Assembly (NCBI GenBank): GCA_040365065.1
Contig: BAABNI010000011.1
Coordinates: 62,001 to 126,000, forward strand
Origin: Pelagadaptatus aseana
Lineage (GTDB): Bacteria; Pseudomonadota; Gammaproteobacteria; Pseudomonadales; Cellvibrionaceae
Direction: 5' to 3'
Length of the DNA stretch: 64,000 nt
The notes under the pieces were generated by a model. The model ran no database searches and was not told the DNA's origin. It saw only the letters and a list, made by a program, of their open reading frames with translations. The translations under genes and the position numbers were made by a program. Positions 28,995-38,663 of the stretch are shown here, piece after piece. The first letter of the stretch is position 1. Each line of letters opens with the position of its first letter.

Positions 28995-29429
28995 ATGGCA
29001 ACTACATCCGGCAATATCACCAAAGTCAGTGACGGCACCGTGGAATTCTCCATGGAGCAGACCACAGCCTGCAGCAGCTGCAAGCTTCGCGCCGGTTGCG
29101 GTCAGGGTATGGTGGCCAAATCCACAGAAAGCCGCATGGCAAGAATTCAGGTACCGCTTGAGAATATTGCCGAGGGCTGTCCGATTCAGGAGGGCCCCGC
29201 CACACTCGAAGTTGACGACACAGCCATCAGTTTTGGTGTGCTGGTAGGCTACATCATTCCCATTGTGGCACTGGTGCTGGGCGCACTGATTGGTGACCGC
29301 ATGTTTGCATCCGAACTGGGCGCAATGGCTTCTGCCTTTCTTGGTTTCCTGTTGGGCATGCTCAATATTAAACGCGTAAACGCCAAGCACAAGAACTCCC
29401 GCTGGCTCCAACCCCGTATTATTAAGTAG
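28995..29429 (+). CDS. rseC: SoxR-reducing system protein RseC
   Basis: A 144-residue inner-membrane protein. The N-terminal cytosolic part carries the RseC cysteine pattern ACSSCKLRAGCGQG, followed by two membrane helices (about residues 80-100 and 105-125, GVLVGYIIPIVALVLGALIG) and a short basic tail. In E. coli RseC works with the Rsx complex to keep SoxR reduced; its place directly downstream of rsxE here supports the same role. The ATG at 28995 is preferred over one at 28977 that lies inside the repeat. Confidence 0.92.
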   Translation: MATTSGNITKVSDGTVEFSMEQTTACSSCKLRAGCGQGMVAKSTESRMARIQVPLENIAEGCPIQEGPATLEVDDTAISFGVLVGYIIPIVALVLGALIGDRMFASELGAMASAFLGFLLGMLNIKRVNAKHKNSRWLQPRIIK

Positions 29430-29506
29430 CCCGAACCGGCAAATCACTGTACCCTGCACGCCCTCTGCCACCCTCCTTGTTTCCGGCAGAGCTATGAGGC
29501 AACACC

Positions 29507-30874
<1,368 letters not shown>

Positions 30875-31010
30875 TTCTGTTCCCTGCAAAAGTTATGGAT
30901 ATCCTTTCCGGACGGTCACCGAGGACAGGGGCTGGAGACACGCCGTGAACCCATCCTTACTCTGTGCAATATTAGAGTTGGCACAAATTGAGGACGGATG
31001 CAGGGTGCGA

Positions 31011-31084
31011 CTTTCTGAGACCGTTTGCAGCATGGATGCTGCAATCGAGCCTACAGGGATGTATTTACGGCGAGTCTCAGAAAG
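31011..31084. repeat. Dispersed palindromic repeat (tttctgagac class), copy 1
   Basis: Arms ctttctgagac (31011-31021) and gtctcagaaag (31074-31084) are exact complements, and an inner hairpin (gcagcat / atgctgc) sits at 31027-31042. The same element occurs in opposite orientation at 57902-57995. A partial copy of its end (gagacacgccgtgaa with ccatcc) lies at about 30933-30955, so the whole 30926-31090 interval may be two units in tandem. No gene is evident in 30875-31145. Confidence 0.75.
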
Positions 31085-31145
31085 CCGCGCCCTGTAGCCG
31101 GCCGGCACTCAGAGAACCTAACCCTCAAAAAGAAAAAAACACGTT

Positions 31146-31952
31146 TTACAAATTAAAAACCCGCTTCGCATTGCCCGCCAAAAACAACCCCAAAACGTCC
31201 TCATCCAAACCCAATTGATCCAGATCTTTTAAACACTGTGCCGGTGTAATCATCGGGTAGTTGGTACCAAACAAAACTTTGTGGCGTCCATGTCCCTTCA
31301 TAAACTTCACCAGTTCTTCAGGGTAACGATTGGCGGTATAGGCCGAAGTATCGATGTAAACGTTCTCATGTTTGGTTGCCACCGCGATGGCCTCTTCCGT
31401 CCACGGGTAACCGATGTGCCCTCCGACAATGGTTAACTCAGGAAAATCCAACGCCACCTGATCGAGATAAAGAGGCCGGCCGGGCTCACTGGGCATCAGC
31501 GGGCCCGTGTGACCAATCTGGGTACAGAACGGCACCCCCAAATCCGCACAAGCCGTAAACACCGGATAAAAGCGGCGGTCCGTCGGGGGCAATTCCCACA
31601 ACCATGGCAGCACACGAATGGCTTTAAAACCCAACTCATTCACGCAGCGGCGGATCTCCTTTACCGCCTGCATCGGTTTGGAAATATCCACAGAGCCAAC
31701 CCCTACCAGACGATCCGGCGCCTGCGCCACAAACGAGGCCACCTCGTCATTGGAGATCATCACATTGCGCGGGGCAACCCAGGCTGAGATCAAACTTTTA
31801 TCAACTTTGGCTTGATCCATCAGGGCCACGGTTAACTCCACTGGCACCTCTTCTGTCGGTGCGGGCGTTTTGGTCCAACGCCGCAGGGATTCAAATATGG
31901 GATCCTGAATGTGTTTTAACGTCGGGTGCTGTGCCCAGGCATCAATAATCAT
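31146..31952 (-). CDS. Amidohydrolase-family protein (PF04909/ACMSD-like) with altered metal ligands
   Basis: A 268-residue TIM-barrel protein of the amidohydrolase-2 group. Conserved landmarks are TQIGHTGP, IVGGHIGYPW and VLFGTNYPM. The N-terminal metal motif, usually HxH, reads DAWAQHP, so one His is replaced, and the aspartate usual in the last motif (GSDxP) is Asn here. It may bind one metal or act by different chemistry. It is divergent from an HxlR regulator across 92 bp that contain a double palindrome, so it is very likely that regulator's target. Confidence 0.82.
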   Translation of the reverse strand: MIIDAWAQHPTLKHIQDPIFESLRRWTKTPAPTEEVPVELTVALMDQAKVDKSLISAWVAPRNVMISNDEVASFVAQAPDRLVGVGSVDISKPMQAVKEIRRCVNELGFKAIRVLPWLWELPPTDRRFYPVFTACADLGVPFCTQIGHTGPLMPSEPGRPLYLDQVALDFPELTIVGGHIGYPWTEEAIAVATKHENVYIDTSAYTANRYPEELVKFMKGHGRHKVLFGTNYPMITPAQCLKDLDQLGLDEDVLGLFLAGNAKRVFNL

Positions 31953-31987
31953 CTGTCTCGTCTCAACTTGATTTAACGGCTATAATT

Positions 31988-32021
31988 GCTATCAAATGAA
32001 TAGCGCTATTAAAAAGATAGC
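31988..32021. promoter_or_regulatory. Two adjacent 17-bp palindromes, probable HxlR operator
   Basis: Two units of the form GCTAT-N7-ATAGC lie back to back at 31988-32004 and 32005-32021, and the block as a whole is also symmetric about 32004.5 (outer arms ttgctatc 31986-31993 and gatagcaa 32016-32023; centre aatagcgctatt). HxlR-family proteins such as YodB bind short dyads with a similar N7 spacing. The site lies in the 92-bp gap between the divergent amidohydrolase and HxlR genes, overlapping where both promoters must be. Confidence 0.75.
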
Positions 32022-32044
32022 AAAACACCAAAACGCAGGTCAAG

Positions 32045-32434
32045 ATGACGCTCAGCAAAAGCACCAAAAAAGTAATCCAGCCAGGCAACGCCGTTCGCAA
32101 CTCACAATCAGGCCAGCCGATTATGGTGGCGCTCGACCTGCTTGGCAGACGCTGGGCCCTGAGGATTCTGTGGGAGCTGAGGCATGGCGACACCATGACC
32201 TCGCGACAATTGCAGAAAGACTGCGACATCAGCTCCCCCAATGTCCTGACCACACGACTCAGGGAATTGCGGGAAGCCAAAATTGTGGCCAAAGCCGATG
32301 GCGGGGGTTATCTGTTGACGGCTGAAGGCAAACAATTGCTGCAAGCTATTGCACCACTGGCTGAATGGGCTGACCGCTGGGCCAGCGATGTGGGGCGCGA
32401 AGACCTGACCTGCTACAGCAAAAGCCAGAAATAA
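32045..32434 (+). CDS. HxlR family transcriptional regulator
   Basis: A 129-residue winged-helix regulator. The HxlR pattern is clear: LLGRRWALRILWELRHG, the recognition region DISSPNVLTTRLRELREAKIV, and the wing GGGYLLTAEGKQLL. Such proteins are dimers that often respond to aldehydes, quinones or other electrophiles. There is no cysteine near the N-terminus of the type used by YodB. It is divergent from the amidohydrolase gene and preceded by a symmetric double operator, which suggests autoregulation and control of that gene. Confidence 0.9.
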   Translation: MTLSKSTKKVIQPGNAVRNSQSGQPIMVALDLLGRRWALRILWELRHGDTMTSRQLQKDCDISSPNVLTTRLRELREAKIVAKADGGGYLLTAEGKQLLQAIAPLAEWADRWASDVGREDLTCYSKSQK

Positions 32435-32440
32435 CCGGGA

Positions 32441-32980
32441 TCAATCCAACAACTGCAAGGGCAAACAGGCGATCTCGCAATCACCGGAGGCCGTGGCCAC
32501 ATAGAGCGAGCTAGCGGAAACCGTCACCGAAAAATCCATGGTTCGCTCGACCATCTCCGCCAGTTGCTGAATCGTCTCCCAGGGAAACTTCCAGACCTCG
32601 GTAGCCAAACCCGAGAACGCCCCGGACTCCTGCCCCCACCAGACATCGGTCTTGGCGTTAAAACTGTAGACCTTCACCTGATCGGACAGGCGCGTCGCCT
32701 TCTTGATGCGATCGGCACTGGGCTCTCCCACATCCAGCCACAACAGCAATTGATCATCCAGGCTTTTACACCAGACATCCGGCTCGTCCGGGGTACTCAA
32801 CCCCTTGGTAAAAGCCAACCCCTCCGTGCAGTTGAGGCAGTAAGCCAGCACGCGCGCCATCATCCGCTCGGTATTCTCTGAAGGATGCTGCGCCACGGTC
32901 AGATCCAGTGTGTCGTAGACGTGACGATCCAGATCTGACAGCGCAATTTTGAATTTGAAAATGGTGGGCTTTAACGCCAT
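32441..32980 (-). CDS. yaeQ: YaeQ family protein
   Basis: A 179-residue protein of the YaeQ family (PF07152), whose fold is a PD-(D/E)XK nuclease-like variant. Recognisable parts are the N-terminal TIFKFKIALSDLDRHVYD, the HPSENTERMMARVLAY helix and the DQLLLWLDVGEP strand. Function is not established; early reports of a role in transcription elongation are weak. It is 4 bp after the MBL hydrolase gene on the same strand, so the two are probably co-transcribed. Confidence 0.9.
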   Translation of the reverse strand: MALKPTIFKFKIALSDLDRHVYDTLDLTVAQHPSENTERMMARVLAYCLNCTEGLAFTKGLSTPDEPDVWCKSLDDQLLLWLDVGEPSADRIKKATRLSDQVKVYSFNAKTDVWWGQESGAFSGLATEVWKFPWETIQQLAEMVERTMDFSVTVSASSLYVATASGDCEIACLPLQLLD

Positions 32981-32984
32981 GGTA

Positions 32985-33869
32985 TCAATCCAGCCCCTCG
33001 TAAATCAGACCAACCCAGACATCGCTGTTGAACATGGCTTTACCCCAGCTATCGTCGAGATCCGCCAGAGGTTTGGCCGCCAAGGCCTGAGTCAGGGTTT
33101 TTCCGGATTGCTTTAATGCCGCCAGACGCTCATAAGCGGTTGTCAGCATGGCACGGTAGCGTTCCAGATCGGCTCTGTTCGCCAAGGGCCCATGACCTGG
33201 AATGATTTTGGTATCGGCATCAACGTGGGACAGAATCACATCAACCCCGGCAATAGCACCTTTCAGGGTGCCACCGTGACGAACATCGATAAAAGGATAA
33301 AAACCGTTGAAGAAAATATCCCCGGTGTGGATCACATTGGCGTTCATAAATTTGATAAAAGAATCACCATCGGTGTGAGCATTGGGCACGTGATAAGCGC
33401 GCACATGGTCGCCGTTGATGTGCAGACCCAACTCATGATCAAAGGTCACCACGGGTAATGACACTTTGCTGCCCGGGGCCACGGTCATTTTAAACGTCGG
33501 AATTTGATAGCCCTCGGCCAGACGCTCGCGCACCTTGTCGTGCGCCATAATCAATGCCCCTTGCTCACCCAGGTTTTCATTGCCACCGGTGTGATCACCG
33601 TGAAAGTGGGTATTAATCAAAAAGGTCGGCGCATCACCATCCACCGAGCGAATCGCTTTAAGAATTTCCGGTGTCGAGGGTGCGTACTGATCATCGATGG
33701 CAAAGGTGCCATCCGGGCCGGTCATCACACCGATATTGCCACCCTTGCCGACCAGCATAAAAATATTCTCGGTCACCGGTTTTACCGAGACGCCGTGATT
33801 ATCCGCATGGGCCAATGGCATCAACGCTGCCATCAGCATCAACCCAAAACGTTTTATGATTGTGCTCAT
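32985..33869 (-). CDS. Exported MBL-fold metallo-hydrolase
   Basis: A 294-residue periplasmic metallo-beta-lactamase-fold hydrolase with a signal peptide (about 1-22, ending LAHA). The zinc ligands are present: HFHGDH (His88, His90, Asp92, His93), a His in NAHTDGDS and a His in IPGHGPL. GDIFFNGFYPFID is typical of a group annotated as cyclase- or beta-lactamase-like with no fixed substrate. It is followed by yaeQ and preceded by a membrane-protein gene on the same strand. Antibiotic hydrolysis cannot be assumed. Confidence 0.88.
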   Translation of the reverse strand: MSTIIKRFGLMLMAALMPLAHADNHGVSVKPVTENIFMLVGKGGNIGVMTGPDGTFAIDDQYAPSTPEILKAIRSVDGDAPTFLINTHFHGDHTGGNENLGEQGALIMAHDKVRERLAEGYQIPTFKMTVAPGSKVSLPVVTFDHELGLHINGDHVRAYHVPNAHTDGDSFIKFMNANVIHTGDIFFNGFYPFIDVRHGGTLKGAIAGVDVILSHVDADTKIIPGHGPLANRADLERYRAMLTTAYERLAALKQSGKTLTQALAAKPLADLDDSWGKAMFNSDVWVGLIYEGLD

Positions 33870-33890
33870 TGTTCCTTCCCTTCTTTGGTT

Positions 33891-34892
33891 TTATTCAAGA
33901 ATCATGTTGATTAATTGTTGCAGGCTTTCCCGGGGATTATCCCGCTGGGTGTAGTAACTGGCGTGCGTCTTAGCATCGGCTTGCGGAGACAGTGAAATGC
34001 CCCACAGCGGTTTGATTTCATTGGGCAATAAAGAATAGCGGACATCGACAATCCTGTAAGGATCATTGGGATCAATAGCAATATAGCCAGAGGAAAACCA
34101 ATCAAACCGCTGAATATCCCGAGCCTGCTGTGATCCTCGATCCAACCAGGGCAGATCGCGCTCCAGTTCCACTTTTTTTACCCTGTCGCCCTGCCAAACC
34201 CGGTTATTCGTGATGCCGGGTTTAACTGCATCCACATAAAAGTAGTCCGGGGTTTCATAAACAATTTTCCAGACGACCAGATTGGAGAAGCTTGGTTTCG
34301 CTCCGATCCGCAACACCTGATGGCCTCGCTCTGCGGCAATGTCCGCCCCCATCTGCACGGCGCGCTCGTGCTGAATAAAGCCAATAGTCAGGTAACACGC
34401 CCCCCAGGCAATACCGGCCAGCAGATAACCCCGCTGCTTTTGCCAGGCACACAGCCACACCATGGCAAGAATCGGCAAAGTGAAGGCGAGATCCACCACA
34501 GAAATCAGATCCCAGGCGAAACGATGATTCGTCAACGGCCACAACAACTGGGTACCGTAGGTGGTACAGCCATCCAGCAAACCGTGAGTGGCGTAGCCAA
34601 TCAGACTCCATACGTAAATCTGGGTAAAACCCAGTTGCCAGCGCTTGGCCAGCAAGCCATAAAACACCAGAGCACATAACAGCGCCCCAAACGGAATAAA
34701 GAGCAGGGAGTGGGTAAAGTGGCGATGAAATTCCAGGGCAAACAGCGGATCAGTGGTTGACCGAATCAGTACATCAAGGTCCGGCGCCATACCGGCCATG
34801 GCGCCAATGACCGCCGCCTTGGCAAGGGTTTTTGTCGAGCCGCGAGTCTGAGCAAAGGCGGCACCGATAGCGCCCTGGGTTGCAGGATCCAT
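33891..34892 (-). CDS. YdjM/DUF457-type membrane-bound metal-dependent hydrolase
   Basis: A 333-residue inner-membrane protein. The N-terminal half shows the DUF457/YdjM pattern: a Pro-Asp-Leu-Asp motif after a Gly-rich start (MAGMAPDLDVL), HRHFTHSLLF, and a His in YATHGLLDGCTTYGT, all likely metal ligands, among four or five hydrophobic segments. The C-terminal ~150 residues are soluble. The ATG at 34892 has GGAAG 8 bp upstream; a TTG at 34922 is less likely. The substrate is unknown; family members include phospholipase-like enzymes. Confidence 0.85.
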   Translation of the reverse strand: MDPATQGAIGAAFAQTRGSTKTLAKAAVIGAMAGMAPDLDVLIRSTTDPLFALEFHRHFTHSLLFIPFGALLCALVFYGLLAKRWQLGFTQIYVWSLIGYATHGLLDGCTTYGTQLLWPLTNHRFAWDLISVVDLAFTLPILAMVWLCAWQKQRGYLLAGIAWGACYLTIGFIQHERAVQMGADIAAERGHQVLRIGAKPSFSNLVVWKIVYETPDYFYVDAVKPGITNNRVWQGDRVKKVELERDLPWLDRGSQQARDIQRFDWFSSGYIAIDPNDPYRIVDVRYSLLPNEIKPLWGISLSPQADAKTHASYYTQRDNPRESLQQLINMILE

Positions 34893-35117
34893 AGAGTTGC
34901 TTCCAACGGGGTTATTTGCCAACTCATACTACGCCAATCCCACCTACCCCAAAACAACTTCATTGAAAACCTGACTTTCCGTAGCCGTCCAGCGACTTCA
35001 CGCCATTTCTCAACAATGCCTCCATTAACTTTCTTAATAAAACTGACGAGTATGACTTAGGTCAAATTTTGCCAACATAAATAGCTTGTTAAAAGCAGAC
35101 CTTTCGATTTATTGTAG

Positions 35118-35160
35118 CTTGCACTATTAGACCAATAAAAATAAACTCAAAACCATAAAG
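35118..35160 (+). promoter_or_regulatory. Candidate promoter region of the first carotenoid-oxygenase gene
   Basis: The AT-rich 297-bp gap before 35190 contains TTGCAC at 35119-35124, followed after 17 bp by TAAACT, a plausible -35/-10 pair. The same cttgcacta string occurs 39 bp before the other carotenoid-oxygenase gene (47590-47598). I see no other clear feature in 34893-35189. Confidence 0.35.
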
Positions 35161-35189
35161 CAATAACCAACTGGATCAGGAGCCCTGAC

Positions 35190-36647
35190 ATGCAACACAA
35201 GTTTGCCCCGGACGACGCCCCCTTTGGCCACGACCACGGCCCACTACTGACCGGCCCATTCGCCCCAATCACCGACGAACTGGTACTGGAAGACCTGCCC
35301 GTGGAAGGCGAAATCCCTCGAGACCTGAATGGTGTCTATCTGCGCAATGGCCCAAACCAACAGTTTGAACCCAAGGGCACCCATCACTACTTTGACGGCG
35401 AGGGCATGTTGCACTCCGGCCTGTTCCGCAATGGCACATTCACCTACCGCAACCGCTGGACCCGCACCGAGGGTTGGAAAAATAACGATGCCGCGGGCGA
35501 AGAACTCTACTGGGGCGTCATGAACTCGGTTAAAGGCAGCCAAGACAAACCCATGAACGATGCCGCCAATACCGACGTGGTTGGCCACGGTGGAAAAGCG
35601 GTGGTGAGCTGGTATCTGGCGGGCATTCCCTATCTGATCGACCCGGTGACACTGGACACCCTCAAAGCCGCACCGGAATACGTCAGCGGTCCGGGCAAGG
35701 GCATGTCGGCACACTTCAAGGTGGACGAGCACACCGGCGACCTGTTGTTTTTTGACTACTTCACCGAAAAGCCCCACATGAGTTATGGCGTGGTCAGTGC
35801 CGAAGGCAAACTGACCCACCACGTGCCCATAGAATTGCCGGGCGACCGACTGATGCACGATATGGGTATCACAGAAAACTACTCAATCCTGCACGACGTG
35901 CCGGTCTACCACGACGAAGAGGCTCTAAAAGCCGGCCGCCATAAAATCCGGTTTGATGCCTCGCTGCCCATTCGCTTTGGGGTCATACCCCGCTTTGGCG
36001 CCCCGGATACGATTCGCTGGTTCGACTTTTCCTCCTGCTTTCTCTATCACGTGGTTAACTGCTGGGAAGACGGTGATGAAGTGGTCATGATTGCCTGTCG
36101 CTATATGCCGGCCAAAAAATCCGATGGCAGCATCGATGAAGAGCGCACCGCAAAAATGATTGGCAGCCTGCAAATGGACGCCCGTCTATGGCGCTATCGC
36201 ATGAACATGAAAACCGGTGAAGCCATCGAGGAATGCCTGAACGCCGACCACAACGTCGAGTTCCCCACATACAACAGTCTGGACACCGGCCGCTACACCC
36301 AGTGGGCCTATCTGGTGGATCACGATCCTAAAATGCTGCGCTGGACCGGCATCCGCAAAATGAACACCGACACTGGGGCCAGCGTTGGCGAATGGAGCGA
36401 CGGCCACGATGACTGCTGGTACAGCGAACCCTGATTTGCCCCGGCGGACAATCCTCAAAGTGAAGACCACGGTTACGTGGTGACCTTCTGCTGGAACGCC
36501 AAAACCAAGGTTCAGCAACTGCAGGTATTTGATGCGCTGGACATCAGCAAGGGACCGGTAACGCGCATCACACTGCCGCGTCGGGTACCGCCGGGCTTTC
36601 ACGCCTGCTGGATGAAGGCCAGCCAAATTGACAATTGGAACGACTGA
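35190..36647 (+). pseudogene. Carotenoid oxygenase family protein interrupted by an in-frame TGA
   Basis: A PF03055 gene (carotenoid cleavage dioxygenase / lignostilbene dioxygenase / isoeugenol oxygenase group) that would make about 485 residues but has TGA at codon 415 (36432-36434). Homology continues in frame after it (EDHGYVVTF, PRRVPPGFHACW) to a TGA at 36645. The four Fe(II)-binding histidines expected in the family would be His175, His223, His287 and His471; the last lies after the stop, so the 414-residue product should not bind iron normally. Either a recent pseudogene, read-through or a sequence error. The second family member at 47637 is intact. A terminator follows at 36666. Confidence 0.88.
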
Positions 36648-36665
36648 TTAAGTCAGAGGAAAAAG

Positions 36666-36703
36666 AACAGGGCAATCTGTGATTGGCAGATTGCCCTGTT
36701 TTA
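36666..36703 (+). terminator. Rho-independent terminator after the carotenoid-oxygenase gene
   Basis: Perfect 14-bp arms, aacagggcaatctg (36666-36679) and cagattgccctgtt (36687-36700), with a 7-base loop and TTTTA at the end. It lies 19 bp beyond the distal stop at 36647, not the internal TGA, which supports the full-length frame as the ancestral gene. Confidence 0.9.
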
Positions 36704-36756
36704 TCGAGAAGACAGGAAGCTAACTTGGTGTCTTTTGTGTCATAGTTTGATTCATA

Positions 36757-36810
36757 TCATCCTGAGCGAAGCGAAGGATCTCTGAGATTCTTCACTTTGT
36801 TCAGAATGAC
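36757..36810. repeat. Dispersed palindromic repeat (tcatcctgag class)
   Basis: Imperfect arms tcatcctgag (from 36757) and ttcagaatgac (to 36810), with inner ggatctctga / tcagaga-like pairing. It is of the same class as 22361-22447, and lies between convergent transcription units. Confidence 0.55.
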
Positions 36811-36841
36811 AAAACAAAAGGTATGTCTGGTTACAAACGTC

Positions 36842-37804
36842 TTATAGCTGCAACAAAAACCGCTGCACAGCTTCGGCACTTTCCTGTGGTATCTCGACCA
36901 TAGGCATATGCCCGATATCATCCCACACCTTAACCTTCACATCCGGAAGAGCTTGCTGCCACACCTCAACACTGCTGACATGCAGCAGCTGGTCTTCTGC
37001 CCCCCAGAACAACATCACCGGCGGTTGAATGTCAGACAACAGATCCTCCAGCGGGTCCTTTTTACGAAAGCCCGCATTGATATCCGCCAGATCATTTTTA
37101 CGGGATTCATAATTGGCGTGCATCGCCCGCAACATTAACTCCGGCAGGTACGGCTGCTTGGACATGGTCATGGCAAAGAATTCATCGAACTCTTCCCGGG
37201 TTGATAAAACAAAAGGGTTGCGCCCCTGCTGGCGCATGATTTCCATGGCACTGGGTTGCGGCGAGGTAACACCGCCCGGGGCCAGCAAAGACGCCGAGGC
37301 AATAACCTGAGGATGGCGACTGGCCATGTGTGCCCCGATAAAGCCACCCATGGAATTACCAATCACATGCACCTGCTCTATGCCCAACTGATCGAGCAGG
37401 GCCTTCATGCGATCGGCCTGCGCCGGGCCACTGTAATTCCAGTCTGGCTGATAACCGGTTTCACCGTGGCCAGCCATGTCCGGGATTATGATGCGGTAAT
37501 CATCGGAAAAATATCGGGCAAAGCGTGGCCAGACAAATTTATCGGCACTGTAACCGTGCAGCATCAATAATACGGGGCGACTGTCTTGCCGGTACTCATC
37601 AGCGGATTTACCGGAAGAAAAATTGTGCAGATAGTGAATGGTCATTTCTGGAATTTGAGCACTGCCGGATTCAAACCCGTACAGGCTCGCTTCAAACCGG
37701 ACGGTATTGGCATAAGCCGCCTGAGCATAAGGCAGCGGCAGCAAACGCTGCCCGACAACAACAGCAACCATTAACACCACGAAAACCAGCGTAGTTTTTT
37801 TCAT
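36842..37804 (-). CDS. Alpha/beta hydrolase with N-terminal membrane anchor or signal
   Basis: A 320-residue alpha/beta-hydrolase-fold protein. A hydrophobic N-terminus (about 4-20) suggests export or membrane anchoring. The core shows HGYSADKF (oxyanion), GNSMGG with nucleophile Ser151, an Asp in WGAEDQLL and the catalytic His in DIGHMPM. It resembles esterases and C-C bond hydrolases of catabolic clusters. It lies 46 bp downstream of the SDR gene on the same strand and probably belongs to the monooxygenase-SDR-hydrolase operon, where a Baeyer-Villiger ester product would need an esterase. Confidence 0.88.
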   Translation of the reverse strand: MKKTTLVFVVLMVAVVVGQRLLPLPYAQAAYANTVRFEASLYGFESGSAQIPEMTIHYLHNFSSGKSADEYRQDSRPVLLMLHGYSADKFVWPRFARYFSDDYRIIIPDMAGHGETGYQPDWNYSGPAQADRMKALLDQLGIEQVHVIGNSMGGFIGAHMASRHPQVIASASLLAPGGVTSPQPSAMEIMRQQGRNPFVLSTREEFDEFFAMTMSKQPYLPELMLRAMHANYESRKNDLADINAGFRKKDPLEDLLSDIQPPVMLFWGAEDQLLHVSSVEVWQQALPDVKVKVWDDIGHMPMVEIPQESAEAVQRFLLQL

Positions 37805-37850
37805 TTTATTGATCCGCTATTCCATTTTTAAACTATCAACCCGTCACGTT

Positions 37851-38663
37851 TCAGCGCCGGTAATCACCCATATCAACCATTTGCTGCAACTCTCGCCAGG
37901 CGGCACGGCAGAACCCCGGCAACGATAACAACCGACTGCCCCAGACAATTTTTCTGGCGCCGTAACCATAGATAACCCGAGCTTTGTTTTTCTTGATGCA
38001 CTGGATCACATGCTGAGCAAAATCGTCGGGGGATGTTTTCAAATATTGCTGCGAGAATTTCTGGGTATGCTGCTGGCGGGTAATGTTGGTATTGATGCCA
38101 CCGGGGTGAACCGAGTGCACCTGAATTCCGGTTGCCACCAGCTCGGCCATGAGCGCCTCGGTAAATCCGCGCACCGCAAATTTGCTGCTGCAGTAATCGG
38201 TATTACTGGGCATGCCCGCCAAGCCAAACACACTGGACACATTGACGATCACCCCCTGATTGCGCTGCCGCATGGAGGGCAGAAACGCACAGCAACCATT
38301 GACCACGCCAAAATAGTTGACCGCCATTACCCGCTGATAACACTCTGCACTGGTCATCCAGGCCGGCTTGCCACTGCCTTCAATGCCGGCGTTATTGATG
38401 AGGATATCGGCAGGGCCAAGCTCCGCCTCGACGGTTGCGGCAAACCGGTTGACGGCATCGCGCTCGGAAATATCAAACGCCTCAAGAAGATGCTGCTTCT
38501 CAGAAATATCGCGAACCAGTCCCATGGTTTCCTCAAGCGCGTCCAGCTCCAGATCACACAGTGCCAGGCGACTGCCCAGCGTCGCAAACGCCAGAGCGTA
38601 GGCACGGCCCATGCCGGAGGCAGCACCGGTGATCACAACCACCTTGTCATTAAAATTCTTCAT
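37851..38663 (-). CDS. SDR family oxidoreductase
   Basis: A 270-residue classical short-chain dehydrogenase: TGAASGMGRA cofactor loop, NNAGIEGSG, a Ser in NVSSVFGLAG and the YCSSK catalytic motif, with CDLELD after the second strand favouring NAD. The C-terminus (about 210-270) is longer and basic, typical of SDRs near flavin monooxygenases. The ATG at 38663 overlaps the stop of the monooxygenase gene by 14 bp; the longer frame to 38750 lies inside that gene and is rejected. Interconverting the alcohol and ketone substrate of the monooxygenase is a likely role. Confidence 0.9.
   Translation of the reverse strand: MKNFNDKVVVITGAASGMGRAYALAFATLGSRLALCDLELDALEETMGLVRDISEKQHLLEAFDISERDAVNRFAATVEAELGPADILINNAGIEGSGKPAWMTSAECYQRVMAVNYFGVVNGCCAFLPSMRQRNQGVIVNVSSVFGLAGMPSNTDYCSSKFAVRGFTEALMAELVATGIQVHSVHPGGINTNITRQQHTQKFSQQYLKTSPDDFAQHVIQCIKKNKARVIYGYGARKIVWGSRLLSLPGFCRAAWRELQQMVDMGDYRR

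Noticed and set aside
36432..36434. Selenocysteine at the in-frame TGA of the carotenoid oxygenase
   Set aside because: The position is not catalytic in this family and is not occupied by Cys in the intact paralogue, I see no convincing stem-loop of the required type directly after the TGA, and no selenoprotein genes are in the window.
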